Assembly: GCF_004803695.1 (NCBI RefSeq)
Contig: NZ_CP039393.1
Location: 992,001-1,056,000, forward strand
DNA length: 64,000 nucleotides
Direction of reading: 5' to 3'
From: Muribaculum gordoncarteri
GTDB lineage: Bacteria > Bacteroidota > Bacteroidia > Bacteroidales > Muribaculaceae
The translations under genes were made by a program, and so were the position numbers. Below the pieces are notes generated by a model. That model saw only the letters and a list, made by a program, of their open reading frames with translations, ran no database searches and was not told the origin of the DNA. Shown here one piece after another: positions 17,103 through 25,406 of the stretch (the first letter of the stretch is position 1; the number at the start of each line of letters is the position of its first letter).

Positions 17103-18211
17103 CTTTTTATTTGTGCTATTATTTTGTTAACATCGGCATCGGAGAGGGCATGGTGCATGGGTAGGCATATTACTGTGTCGGCCATGCGATGGGCGTTAGG
17201 CAGATTATCGGGCGCTGCTGAGGGGAGTCCGCGATAGGTGGTGAATTCGCTTATCAAGGGATAGAAGTATCGGCGTCCGAGCACTCCGTTGTCACGCATC
17301 TTGAAGTAAAGTTCGTCACGTGTCATGCCGAATTTGTCGGCATCGATAAATATCGGGAAGTAGGAGTAGTTGTGCTTTACACCGGGCATGTCGTCGAAGA
17401 ACGTGATTCCATCTACATCGCGCAATGCTTCACGGTAGCGCACTGCTACTTGGTGGCGAGCTTCTATGGCATCATCGACCTGACGCAGGTTGAGCAGACC
17501 GTAGGCCGAGCGCATTTCGTCGACTTTTGAGTTTATTCCGGGTGCCACGACTTCGGTTTCTCCTGCAAATCCGAAGTTCTTTAGGTAGTCGATACGTTTC
17601 TTAGTCTTTTCATCATGCATCACCATGGCTCCGCCTTCGATTGTGTTATAGACCTTGGTAGCGTGGAACGACAGTGTCGACATGTCGCCGGCGTTTAATA
17701 TGGACTCTCCGTTCACCTCAACTCCAAAGGCATGGGCGGCGTCATATATCACTTTCAGTCCGTATTTGTCGGCTATCTCCTGAATGCGCTTTGTATCGCA
17801 CGGTTTTCCGTATACGTGCACAGGCATTATGGCCGTAGTCTTGGGTGTTATGGCCGCTTCAATCTTTTCGGGATCTATGTTGCCTGTTGCCGGATCGATG
17901 TCGACAAACACGGGCTTTATGCCGTTCCACCACAATGAGTGGGTCGTAGCCACGAAGCTGTAGGGGGTAGTTATCACCTCGCCGGTTATTCGCAGTGCCT
18001 GAAGTGCCGTAATCAGAGGCAGGGTTCCGTTTGTGAAAAGGCTTACATAAGGCACTTTGAGATACTCGGCCAATGCTTTTTCAAGCCGTTGGTGGAATGA
18101 GCCGTTGTTGGTTATCCATTTACTGTCCCAGATTTCCTTGAGTAGTTGGTGAAACTCGTCAAGGTCGGGCAGCAAAGGTGAAGTGACCGTAATCTGATGA
18201 TTATTGTCCAT
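17099..18211 (-). CDS. DegT/DnrJ/EryC1 aminotransferase, VioA-like
   Basis: PLP-dependent sugar aminotransferase, 370 residues, fold type I. The internal-aldimine lysine is K186 in SFHATKVYNTIEGG and D157 in YDAAHAFG contacts the pyridine nitrogen. The FHATKVYNTIEGGAM wording is close to VioA and FdtB, which aminate dTDP-4-keto-6-deoxyglucose (C4, giving dTDP-Qui4N) or the 3-keto isomer. The keto-sugar supply (RmlA/RmlB) is not in this window. It is followed directly by the ATP-grasp gene. Codon use and base composition are like the flanking chromosome rather than the AT-rich locus centre. C4 versus C3 amination is not decidable here. Confidence 0.83.
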   Translation of the reverse strand: MDNNHQITVTSPLLPDLDEFHQLLKEIWDSKWITNNGSFHQRLEKALAEYLKVPYVSLFTNGTLPLITALQALRITGEVITTPYSFVATTHSLWWNGIKPVFVDIDPATGNIDPEKIEAAITPKTTAIMPVHVYGKPCDTKRIQEIADKYGLKVIYDAAHAFGVEVNGESILNAGDMSTLSFHATKVYNTIEGGAMVMHDEKTKKRIDYLKNFGFAGETEVVAPGINSKVDEMRSAYGLLNLRQVDDAIEARHQVAVRYREALRDVDGITFFDDMPGVKHNYSYFPIFIDADKFGMTRDELYFKMRDNGVLGRRYFYPLISEFTTYRGLPSAAPDNLPNAHRMADTVICLPMHHALSDADVNKIIAQIKR

Positions 18212-18238
18212 GTTGTATTATGTATATTTTATACTTGA

Positions 18239-19675
18239 TTATTTCCTTTCTTTAATGAAGGCAAGCAATTCTCGTAGGTCCTGCGACTTGGTAAGCCGTG
18301 TTATTATTGCGAAATAGGCTATGCCCGCTGCAATTCCGGCAATGAGCTGGAACCGCTCTCCTGGGATAATATTGACAGTCGCATACACCACAGCACCCAT
18401 CGACAGAGAGTAGAACAGGGTCGGCATCAGGTCGCGCATTTGCTTGAAGAATCCCACCTGGATTAATTTGCCAGTGTAGTAGGTGTTTATGCCAAGGCAT
18501 ATCAATGATGAGAATATCGAACCCACGCACATGGCTATTAGTCCCATGGGCACGGTCATGCAGAGAATTGCCACGCCGATGCACTTTTTCCAAATCTCCA
18601 GCTTCAGGAACAAGTCGGAACGACCCTTGACCTGTAGCAAATTGAGGTTTATAGCATGCACGGGATACCACATCATTGAGAAGCATATTATTGAAAGAAG
18701 AGTGGCTGCAAACGCCCACTGCTCCTTTAGTAGCACAATTACCATTGGATGGGCCACTGCTGCAAGGCCTACCATGAGCGGAAACACGATAAATGCCGAC
18801 AAGCGCAGAAACCGTCGGTAGACCGAGCGAAGCCGAGTGTCATCGTTCTGGATTGTGCATAGCACAGGGAATGTCACACGCTGGATTATGCCGGTGAAGT
18901 TGGATGACGGAAACTGTGCAAACTGGTGGGCTCGTGTGTAGTAACCAAGGTCGGCTGTTCGGAACACCTTGCCAATCACTATCAGATAGACATTCTGGTA
19001 TATCGTATCGATGATTCCGCTTATTGCCAATTTGGATCCGAATCCGAACAACTCGCGGAATGAACTCCAGCTATAAGATAGAGCAGGGTGCCAGTGCGAC
19101 AACACCCAAAGCAGACCGGTGTTGACAGCGAGGTTGACAATCTGGTGTCCGGCAATGGCCCACACTCCCCATCCGGTATATGCCATGTATATTCCTACGA
19201 TTCCTGACACTATTGCAGCCGTAAGTGAGGCTTTGGCTTGTGTCTTGAAGTCAATATTCACCGTTAACAACGCTCTCTGCACCACGACAAGCGAGTTGAG
19301 GAGCACGCTAAGTGAGATTACTCTTGTAAGAGGGATTAATATAGGCTCATCATAGAATTGTGCGATAAGCGGAGCGCATAAAAACAGAATCAGGTACAGT
19401 ACAACACCTACGGCTATGTTGAAGTAGAACACCGTTGAATTGTCGATCTCGGAGCGATTTTGTTTTCTTATAAGAGCCTGTGAAAATCCGCTATCGACGA
19501 GTGACTGGGATATTGCTATGAATATGATTATGTCGCCCACAAGACCGTAATCCTCAGGTGTAAGGATTCTTGCCATGACGATCATCACGACAAAAGCCAC
19601 CCCCTGCACCGAGAATCGCTCAACCGAGCTCCACAGGGTGCCTTTGAGGGTCTTGTGTTTCAGTGATTCGGGCAT
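18239..19675 (-). CDS. wzx: Wzx/WzxC-type polysaccharide flippase
   Basis: Inner membrane protein of 478 residues with about fourteen hydrophobic helices, of the MOP superfamily (polysaccharide transporter, WzxC-like). It flips undecaprenyl-linked repeat units to the periplasm for the Wzy polymerase. The N-terminal KTLKGTLWSSVERFSVQGV and the RILTPEDYGLVG segment are the classic opening of this family. It lies at the promoter-proximal end of the biosynthetic genes, after the UpxY gene and one unknown gene. The 65-base gap upstream contains no stop in its frame, but no better start codon either. Confidence 0.88.
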   Translation of the reverse strand: MPESLKHKTLKGTLWSSVERFSVQGVAFVVMIVMARILTPEDYGLVGDIIIFIAISQSLVDSGFSQALIRKQNRSEIDNSTVFYFNIAVGVVLYLILFLCAPLIAQFYDEPILIPLTRVISLSVLLNSLVVVQRALLTVNIDFKTQAKASLTAAIVSGIVGIYMAYTGWGVWAIAGHQIVNLAVNTGLLWVLSHWHPALSYSWSSFRELFGFGSKLAISGIIDTIYQNVYLIVIGKVFRTADLGYYTRAHQFAQFPSSNFTGIIQRVTFPVLCTIQNDDTRLRSVYRRFLRLSAFIVFPLMVGLAAVAHPMVIVLLKEQWAFAATLLSIICFSMMWYPVHAINLNLLQVKGRSDLFLKLEIWKKCIGVAILCMTVPMGLIAMCVGSIFSSLICLGINTYYTGKLIQVGFFKQMRDLMPTLFYSLSMGAVVYATVNIIPGERFQLIAGIAAGIAYFAIITRLTKSQDLRELLAFIKERK

Positions 19676-19740
19676 GGCGGTGGCGCCTGATGCGGCCGAG
19701 GGTGTGTTAGATGCCGATAAGTATGAAATCCTCGTAGGAT

Positions 19741-20571
19741 TTACATTGCTTCGGCGAGATGGGTTTTGAATTGAGCATCGAGACTGTAGGCAATGCGGTC
19801 GAGCTGATGCGTGTCGGCCGATTGCATAAGGGCTGTCAGCAGATTCTGTTCAATTGTATATGCCTGTCTTATTGAGTTGAATCGTTGGCGATTGCTTCGC
19901 AGGAATGCAAGTTTGGCTTTGAGCGTTTCGGCGTTTTCTGTGCCGTTGACTATTATTGAAGGAAGATAATGGTCAGAAAGCATTCGCTTAAACTGCTCCT
20001 GATTGCGTCCTGTAAAAGCAAATAAGTCCTTATCGAGAAGAATGCGTGCCTTATGTAATGATTGTTCAAGCGATGAATTTAGGAATTTGCCGGTGGACTT
20101 ACATTCATTATACCATTCGCTTGATGTCAAGCATTGCCATTGGAGGGGCTTGTCAAAGAACGCTTTGTCACGAAACTGTATTCTGTCGGAAATAGCGCTA
20201 TAAAGATCCGTATCGCTGATAAGCATGTTGCCACGCATGCGCTCATTGAATGATTTCAGGTAACATCCTCCGATAAAGGCTGATGATGCCGGAGTCCTGA
20301 ACGCTATACGGTGAATCAAGTCAAATCCACTTAGCGCAACAATGAGCTCATGGACTGGTGTGACAGCGATGTTGCCTTCAATTGCTTTGACCCATTCTTT
20401 GGATTGCTGCAATAATTGTCGTGACATTGCTGTTGATGCAGCTCTACAATCAAGAAGCCCGTAATGTTGCATGAGTGATATCAGCAGATGATTATATGCC
20501 GATATTTCATGACCGTTTGAGAAGTCAATAGATGAATAATGAGGTAACTGAGCTATTTCAGAATCAATCAT
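19741..20571 (-). CDS. unknown protein in the UpxZ position
   Basis: Predicted soluble protein of about 276 residues with no signal peptide, no membrane segment and no motif I recognise. The start at 20571 overlaps the end of upxY by eight bases, so the two are co-translated; a start further upstream would lie deep inside upxY. In Bacteroides fragilis capsule loci upxY is followed by upxZ, a small antagonist of other UpxY proteins. This protein occupies that slot but is longer and does not look like the UpxZ sequences I remember. Features of note are FDLIHRIAFRTPASSAFIGG near 83-102 and a helical, Gln- and Arg-rich C-terminus. A regulatory role is inference from position only. Confidence 0.6.
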   Translation of the reverse strand: MIDSEIAQLPHYSSIDFSNGHEISAYNHLLISLMQHYGLLDCRAASTAMSRQLLQQSKEWVKAIEGNIAVTPVHELIVALSGFDLIHRIAFRTPASSAFIGGCYLKSFNERMRGNMLISDTDLYSAISDRIQFRDKAFFDKPLQWQCLTSSEWYNECKSTGKFLNSSLEQSLHKARILLDKDLFAFTGRNQEQFKRMLSDHYLPSIIVNGTENAETLKAKLAFLRSNRQRFNSIRQAYTIEQNLLTALMQSADTHQLDRIAYSLDAQFKTHLAEAM

Positions 20572-21232
20572 GCAGAGTAGAATTATTGTTGATCGGCTCG
20601 ATGTCGATAGGGTCAATTGATACTTTGGCACATCCAAGAATGTCAAGTCTGATCCATAACTCACTTTTTCCGTCTTGCGATGTGATTACTTCTCCTTCAA
20701 GTCCGCAAAGTCCCCCTCTAATGACTCTTACTTTGTCGCCTTTAGTGTACATCCTATCCACAAATTCAACCGGACTGTTAGAATTGCCCAACATGAATTT
20801 GAGTTGATACATCTGTCTATCCGGGATGATTGCTACAGGTCGACCGAATTTGTTCGGATTTCCCGCTTTGTTTGTGAGAAATCGATATATGTAGGGGAGC
20901 GTTACTACGCTTCTGCGTTCGTTTTCGGTACAATGTAAAAATACCATAGACGGTATGACGACACGGTCTATTTTCTTCTTTTTGCCGTTGCGCCAAAGTC
21001 GATATTCTTCTTGTGATGCGACATAGGCTTCGTATCCTTCGTTGGATAGCTTTTCGGCCGTGACTTTTTCAGAACGGTTGTTGACGATTGCAACATACCA
21101 GTTGGCTTTTTCCACGCCTACGGCGTCGTCAACGCCATCAGGCACTGTCGAGAAGCTGTCGTTATTTGCTTGGATATTCATCACTTTGAATCCAATTTTG
21201 ATAAGCATCTCTTGGCAAGAGATTTCGCTCAT
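20564..21232 (-). CDS. upxY: UpxY-type transcription antiterminator of the capsule locus
   Basis: NusG-family protein of about 222 residues. After a roughly 45-residue N-terminal extension comes the NusG N-terminal (NGN) domain, starting at NWYVAIVNNRSEKV and including YRLWRNGKKKKIDRVVIPSM. A C-terminal KOW segment follows (KGDKVRVIRGGLCGLEGEV). UpxY proteins bind RNA polymerase early in their own capsule operon and prevent premature termination in the leader. Being first in the locus fits this. The start at 21232 is chosen because the same start context is repeated upstream; ATGs at 21241 and 21181 are alternatives. The 5' end is duplicated about 190 bases upstream. Confidence 0.85.
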   Translation of the reverse strand: MSEISCQEMLIKIGFKVMNIQANNDSFSTVPDGVDDAVGVEKANWYVAIVNNRSEKVTAEKLSNEGYEAYVASQEEYRLWRNGKKKKIDRVVIPSMVFLHCTENERRSVVTLPYIYRFLTNKAGNPNKFGRPVAIIPDRQMYQLKFMLGNSNSPVEFVDRMYTKGDKVRVIRGGLCGLEGEVITSQDGKSELWIRLDILGCAKVSIDPIDIEPINNNSTLHD

Positions 21233-21427
21233 TTGAAACATATTGTAATACAGTCACATTATATTTCAACATTCCTTGCATTTTGAAAACAATCAAAGGA
21301 TTATGAATATTTTACATCAGATGCGTTACTGATTAAATTGATTGATTGACTTGTATATCTCCATGAAAAAGATTAATTTTGTCGGCGAATAAGTATCTCT
21401 TGCCAAGAGATTTCGCTCATTTGTAAA
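21204..21427. repeat. direct repeat pair with 15-bp palindrome at the upxY 5' end
   Basis: Two near-identical copies of about 35 bases lie in the same orientation at roughly 21204-21240 and 21391-21427. Each contains a palindrome of seven-base arms, TCTCTTG and CAAGAGA, around a single central base (G in the first copy, C in the second on the plus strand). Beyond the core, the sequences share the ATG and the MSEIS-coding codons but diverge after about 11 codons. One copy is the true 5' end of upxY and the other lies in its leader. The pair looks like a partial gene duplication or a recombination target. Confidence 0.8.
21373..21420 (-). other. 15-codon leader ORF, truncated duplicate of the upxY start
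   Basis: A short frame upstream of upxY reads MSEISWQEILIRRQN and stops. Its first eleven codons match the upxY start (MSEISCQEMLI) with few changes, after which the sequences diverge. It is carried by the distal copy of the direct repeat. It could be a translated leader peptide, or just the scar of a past exchange of upxY 5' ends. Nothing in the sequence proves translation. Confidence 0.4.
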
Positions 21428-21434
21428 CGGTATC

Positions 21435-21454
21435 TATATAAAGAGATTTATATA
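21435..21454. promoter_or_regulatory. perfect 8-bp inverted repeat in the divergent spacer
   Basis: The arms TATATAAA and TTTATATA are separated by GAGA, a fully paired AT-only stem. It lies just upstream of the distal repeat with respect to upxY, in the 360-base spacer between upxY and lplA. It could be an operator or part of the upxY leader. I could not find a convincing TTTG/TAnnTTTG promoter for upxY on the minus strand anywhere in this spacer. Confidence 0.4.
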
Positions 21455-21528
21455 ATTAGTATTTATTCAAGATTGGATGGAGGTGGGTTGGGGGTGGAGA
21501 TAAATTTTTAGAGATGTGGGTGAGTTTG

Positions 21529-21559
21529 TTTGCAAATCCAAAAACATTTCATAACTTTG
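21529..21559 (+). promoter_or_regulatory. Bacteroidota sigma-70 promoter of the lplA-gcv operon
   Basis: A -33 TTTG at 21529-21532 and a -7 TAACTTTG at 21552-21559 are separated by 19 bases, an exact match to the Bacteroidota consensus TTTG-N19-TAnnTTTG. Transcription would begin a few bases after 21559, giving a leader of about 40 bases before the lplA ATG. That leader is too short for a glycine riboswitch and I see none. Confidence 0.8.
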
Positions 21560-21602
21560 GGAACTGACAAAAATCTTCTATCCACGTTAAACACGTTTAT
21601 TT

Positions 21603-22574
21603 ATGAAGTATGTATCCTTATCGGATTCAACGGTTCGACGCCTCCCGTTCTATTTGGCGATGGAGGAGTATGTCGCTCGTCGTTTCGATGAGGAATTTTT
21701 CTTTATGTGGCAGGTTGATCCCACAGTGATATTCGGTCGTAACCAATTGATTGAAAGAGAGGTCAACATTGACTATTGTCGCAATAACGGCATTGCGGTA
21801 TATCGTCGCAAGAGTGGAGGAGGATGCGTGTTTGCCGACATGAGCAACATCATGTTTTCTTATATCGTTAGCTCCGACGATGTTGTCACAACCTTTTCAT
21901 CCTATACCGAGCGGGTGGCCGCAATGTTGCGTTCACTCGGGTTGAATGCTGAAAGCACCGGTCGCAATGATGTGCTCATCGACGGTCGCAAGGTGTCGGG
22001 AAACGCTTTCTATCACATTCCGGGCCGAAGCATAGTTCACGGAACGATGTTGTATGACACCGATTTGGCGCATATCACACAAGCCATCTCTCCATCCGAA
22101 GCCAAGCTTGAGTCAAAGGGTGTCGACTCGGTGCGTAGTCACATAACTACATTGAGCCGGCATATCGACATGGACATCGAGGAGTTTAAGGCCTATGCCC
22201 GGCGGTATATGAGCGACGGTGAGCTTGTGCTGACAGCTGACGACATTTCGGCCATAGAAGAGATGTCGCAACCTTACTATTCCGATGAATGGATTTTGGG
22301 AAAGAATCCGCTTTGCGGAGTGTCGCGTCATTGTCGCATCGAGGGGGTGGGAGAGTTTCAGGTCGACATTGAGCTCAAAGGCCAACGCGTGCATAAAATC
22401 AACATTGCAGGCGATTATTTCCTGCTGAGCGACATCGATGCCAAGCTTCTTGACCGCCTGAAAGGTGCTGTTTACACGCGGGAGGCATTGGACGATGCGA
22501 TTGGCGACATAGATGTCGGCTCAATTATTTCGGGACTTGATAAATCACAATTACTAAACATATTGATAGAATAA
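21603..22574 (+). CDS. lplA: lipoate-protein ligase
   Basis: Cytoplasmic ligase of 323 residues that activates lipoate (or octanoate) with ATP and attaches it to a lysine of lipoyl domains. The family signature is plain: FGRNQLIEREVN near 42-53 and YRRKSGGGCVFAD near 66-78, with the RRxSGGGxV loop that binds lipoyl-AMP. A C-terminal accessory domain is present, as in full-length LplA. It is the first gene of an operon whose third gene encodes GcvH, the protein it would modify, and whose last gene encodes lipoamide dehydrogenase. One base separates it from gcvT. Confidence 0.9.
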   Translation: MKYVSLSDSTVRRLPFYLAMEEYVARRFDEEFFFMWQVDPTVIFGRNQLIEREVNIDYCRNNGIAVYRRKSGGGCVFADMSNIMFSYIVSSDDVVTTFSSYTERVAAMLRSLGLNAESTGRNDVLIDGRKVSGNAFYHIPGRSIVHGTMLYDTDLAHITQAISPSEAKLESKGVDSVRSHITTLSRHIDMDIEEFKAYARRYMSDGELVLTADDISAIEEMSQPYYSDEWILGKNPLCGVSRHCRIEGVGEFQVDIELKGQRVHKINIAGDYFLLSDIDAKLLDRLKGAVYTREALDDAIGDIDVGSIISGLDKSQLLNILIE

Positions 22575-22575
22575 T

Positions 22576-23673
22576 ATGCCGGATAACAAGAAAACTTGTC
22601 TGTATGACAAGCATGTCGCTCTTGGAGCGCAAATGAGTCCGTTTGGCGGATTTGAGATGCCGATACAATATAGAGGCATTGTAGAGGAGCATGAAGCTGT
22701 GCGCAATGCATGTGGAGTGTTTGATGTATCCCACATGGGCGAGGTGACCATTGAAGGCCCGGCAGCCGAGGCCTATGTGAATTATGTGTTCAGCAACGAT
22801 GTCACAGATGCGTCGGTAGGAAAGTGCTTCTATGGAATGATGCTGAATCCTTCGGGAGGCGTGGTTGACGACTTGCTCGTCTACAAGCGTGCTGCCGACA
22901 AGTTCTTCTTCGTCATCAATGCATCCAACATCGACAAGGATGTAGAGTGGATCAAGAGCAATGCTTCAGGATTTGATGTAACGGTTGAAAATGTAAGCGA
23001 GAATCTTGGCGAACTTGCCGTGCAGGGCCCTGCAGCCGAGCGCATAATGAACGAAGTTTTAGGAATCGACTGCAGTCAACTGACATTCTATACCTTCTTT
23101 GAGCCGATGATCGACGGGCAGCCGTCGATAGTGAGCCGTACTGGCTACACCGGAGAGGACGGTTTTGAGATATATGCCTCACATCAGGTTATAATTGACC
23201 TGTGGGAGCGGTTGATCGCTTCGGGACAGGTTGAACCGTGCGGCCTCGGTTGTCGTGACACACTGCGCTTTGAAGTGGGATTGCCGCTCTATGGCAACGA
23301 ACTTGCCGACGACATTTCACCGCTTGAGGCCGGATTGAGCATGTTTGTGCGTATGGAGAAGCCCGATTTCATAGGACGCGATGCCACGGTGGCATTGAAG
23401 GCAAAGGGTGTCGACCGTAAGCTTGTAGGTCTTGAACTCGCCGACAAGGCCATACCCCGTCATGGCTATGAAGTGCTGAACGATGCCGATGAGGTTGTGG
23501 GTCATGTCACTACGGGTTATCACTCCATATCGACCGACAAGAGCGTGGCAAATGCCATGGTCGATGCACGTTATTCGGCATTGGGAACTCCGTTGAAAGT
23601 GCGCATACGCCGCAAAACATTCCCTGCCACAGTTGTAAAAAAGAAATATTACAAGAAAAATTATAAAAACTAA
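22576..23673 (+). CDS. gcvT: glycine cleavage system T protein (aminomethyltransferase)
   Basis: Tetrahydrofolate-dependent aminomethyltransferase of 365 residues. It takes the aminomethyl group from the lipoyl arm of GcvH, releasing ammonia and giving 5,10-methylene-THF. FGGFEMPIQYRGIVEEH near the N-terminus and VFDVSHMGEV near 48-57 are family hallmarks, and SRTGYTGEDGFEIY and GLGCRDTLRFE follow in order. The length is normal for bacterial GcvT. The C-terminus ends in a Lys/Tyr/Asn-rich tail (KKKYYKKNYKN). It lies between lplA and gcvH within one operon. Confidence 0.95.
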   Translation: MPDNKKTCLYDKHVALGAQMSPFGGFEMPIQYRGIVEEHEAVRNACGVFDVSHMGEVTIEGPAAEAYVNYVFSNDVTDASVGKCFYGMMLNPSGGVVDDLLVYKRAADKFFFVINASNIDKDVEWIKSNASGFDVTVENVSENLGELAVQGPAAERIMNEVLGIDCSQLTFYTFFEPMIDGQPSIVSRTGYTGEDGFEIYASHQVIIDLWERLIASGQVEPCGLGCRDTLRFEVGLPLYGNELADDISPLEAGLSMFVRMEKPDFIGRDATVALKAKGVDRKLVGLELADKAIPRHGYEVLNDADEVVGHVTTGYHSISTDKSVANAMVDARYSALGTPLKVRIRRKTFPATVVKKKYYKKNYKN

Positions 23674-23685
23674 ACATTAAGTATT

Positions 23686-24051
23686 ATGAGCAAGATTTAT
23701 TATTCACCTTCCCACGAGTATATTAAAGTAGACGGTAACATAGGAGTAATCGGCATCACCGATTATGCACAGCATCAGCTTGGCAATGTGGTGTATGTCG
23801 ATCTTCCCGAAGAGGATGATGAGGTGACCGCCGGAGAGGATTTCGGTGCAATCGAGAGCGTTAAGGCTGCAAGCGACCTTATTTCGCCGGTTAGCGGTAA
23901 AGTAATAGAGGTAAACTTTGCGCTTGTTGACGAGCCCGGACTTATCAACAAGGATGCCATGGACACCTGGATTATAAAGGTAGAGCTTTCCGACCCGTCG
24001 GAACTTGACTCACTTCTTGACGAAGAGGACTATAAGGCATTGTGCCACTAA
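23686..24051 (+). CDS. gcvH: glycine cleavage system H protein
   Basis: Small lipoyl carrier protein of 121 residues that shuttles the aminomethyl intermediate between the P, T and L proteins. The lipoylated lysine is K60 in AIESVKAASD, and the YSPSHEYIKVDGNIGVIGIT opening is typical. Full length, with no truncation. It is 12 bases downstream of gcvT and 14 bases upstream of gcvPA. It is the obvious substrate of the lplA product encoded at the head of the operon. Confidence 0.95.
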   Translation: MSKIYYSPSHEYIKVDGNIGVIGITDYAQHQLGNVVYVDLPEEDDEVTAGEDFGAIESVKAASDLISPVSGKVIEVNFALVDEPGLINKDAMDTWIIKVELSDPSELDSLLDEEDYKALCH

Positions 24052-24065
24052 TTAACTCATAAACC

Positions 24066-25391
24066 ATGATACACCGCTATTTCCCCCATACCGGGGAGGA
24101 TATAGACGCAATGCTCGCCAAATGCAATGTGGCGAGCATTGACGATTTATACTCCGATGTTCCTCGGAAATTGCTTCTTGGCCGCCATTTGAATCTTCCC
24201 GATGAGATGAGCGAGAAGGAAGTGCGTGATTTCTTTGATTCGCTGTTTGATCAAAACGTTAACCTGACCTGCTTTGCAGGAGGTGGATATTACGATCACT
24301 ATGCCCCGGCCGTTATACCGGCTATAATATCGCGGTCGGAGTTTCTTACGGCCTATACGCCTTATCAGCCTGAAATATCACAAGGCACGCTTCAATACAT
24401 ATTTGAGTATCAGAGCATGATGTCGCAGCTCACCGGCCTTGAGGTGTCGAATGCTTCGATGTATGACGGAGCCACGGCTACCGCCGAGGCCATGATCATG
24501 TCGGTGGCGTCGGCACGCAAGCGCAATCGTGTGCTGGTGTCGGCAACCGTAAATCCGGCCGTGCGTGATGTCATGGCTACCTACGCCCACTATCACGGCA
24601 TAGTGCTCGACACGATTGAGGAGCATGACGGCGTTACCTCACGTGACGATTTTGAAACAAAGATGGCAGCCGGCGATGTAGCCGGAGTGGTTGTGGCATC
24701 GCCCAACTATTATGGAATACTTGAGGATTACACGGGGTGGGCCGATACATGTCACTCCAAAAAGTCATTGTTCATAATGAATTGCGTAGCTTCGGCTCTC
24801 GGAGTGATAAAATCGCCGGGAGAGTGGGACGCCGACATTGCGGCAGGTGACGCACAGTCGCTGGGTATGCCGTTGAACTATGTCGGGCCGTATCTCGGAT
24901 ATCTTTGTGCAACCAAGGATTTGATAAGGAAGATGCCGGGCCGTATCGTAGGCGCTACTACCGACGATGCCGGGCGCAGGGTATTTGTGCTGACGCTTCA
25001 GGCACGTGAACAACATATACGCCGAGATAAGGCTACAAGTAACATCTGTTCCAATCAAGGCTTGATGGCGCTCTATGTAACGGTGTACATGTCGTTGATG
25101 GGCGCGTCGGGACTTGATGAGGTCAATCAAATAGGCTGTGCCGGAGCGCATCAGCTTGCCGATGAGCTTGTGAAGACTGGTAAAGTCAAGTTGAAATATC
25201 CTGAGTATCCGTTCCTGAACGAGTTTGTACTGACCACCGACTTTGATGTCGATGATTTCCTTGCCAAGGGAGTGGATTGCGGAGTGCTCGGTGGCGTGAA
25301 GTTGGGCGACCGTGAATTGATGATTGCCGTGACCGAGATGCAGTCGCGCGATGACATGACCCGATTGGTTGATATTGTAAAACAAATGTAA
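24066..25391 (+). CDS. gcvPA: glycine dehydrogenase (decarboxylating) subunit 1
   Basis: N-terminal half of the split P protein, 441 residues. It pairs with subunit 2 to decarboxylate glycine with PLP and load the aminomethyl group onto GcvH. The MIHRYFPHTGEDIDAML opening and FAGGGYYDHYAPAVIP near 75 are family signatures. This half lacks the PLP lysine, which is in subunit 2. The split form is known from Gram-positive bacteria, archaea, Thermus and various Bacteroidota, while E. coli has one fused chain. It is followed 15 bases later by gcvPB. Confidence 0.93.
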   Translation: MIHRYFPHTGEDIDAMLAKCNVASIDDLYSDVPRKLLLGRHLNLPDEMSEKEVRDFFDSLFDQNVNLTCFAGGGYYDHYAPAVIPAIISRSEFLTAYTPYQPEISQGTLQYIFEYQSMMSQLTGLEVSNASMYDGATATAEAMIMSVASARKRNRVLVSATVNPAVRDVMATYAHYHGIVLDTIEEHDGVTSRDDFETKMAAGDVAGVVVASPNYYGILEDYTGWADTCHSKKSLFIMNCVASALGVIKSPGEWDADIAAGDAQSLGMPLNYVGPYLGYLCATKDLIRKMPGRIVGATTDDAGRRVFVLTLQAREQHIRRDKATSNICSNQGLMALYVTVYMSLMGASGLDEVNQIGCAGAHQLADELVKTGKVKLKYPEYPFLNEFVLTTDFDVDDFLAKGVDCGVLGGVKLGDRELMIAVTEMQSRDDMTRLVDIVKQM

Positions 25392-25406
25392 GAAAGGAGT
25401 TCAACA

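Noticed and set aside
21204-21427. Invertible capsule promoter of the Bacteroides fragilis type
   Set aside because: The repeats are direct, not inverted, so inversion of the segment between them is not expected; kept only as a repeat pair.
21560-21602. Glycine riboswitch ahead of the gcv operon
   Set aside because: The predicted leader is about 40 bases, too short for a glycine aptamer, and no such fold is visible.
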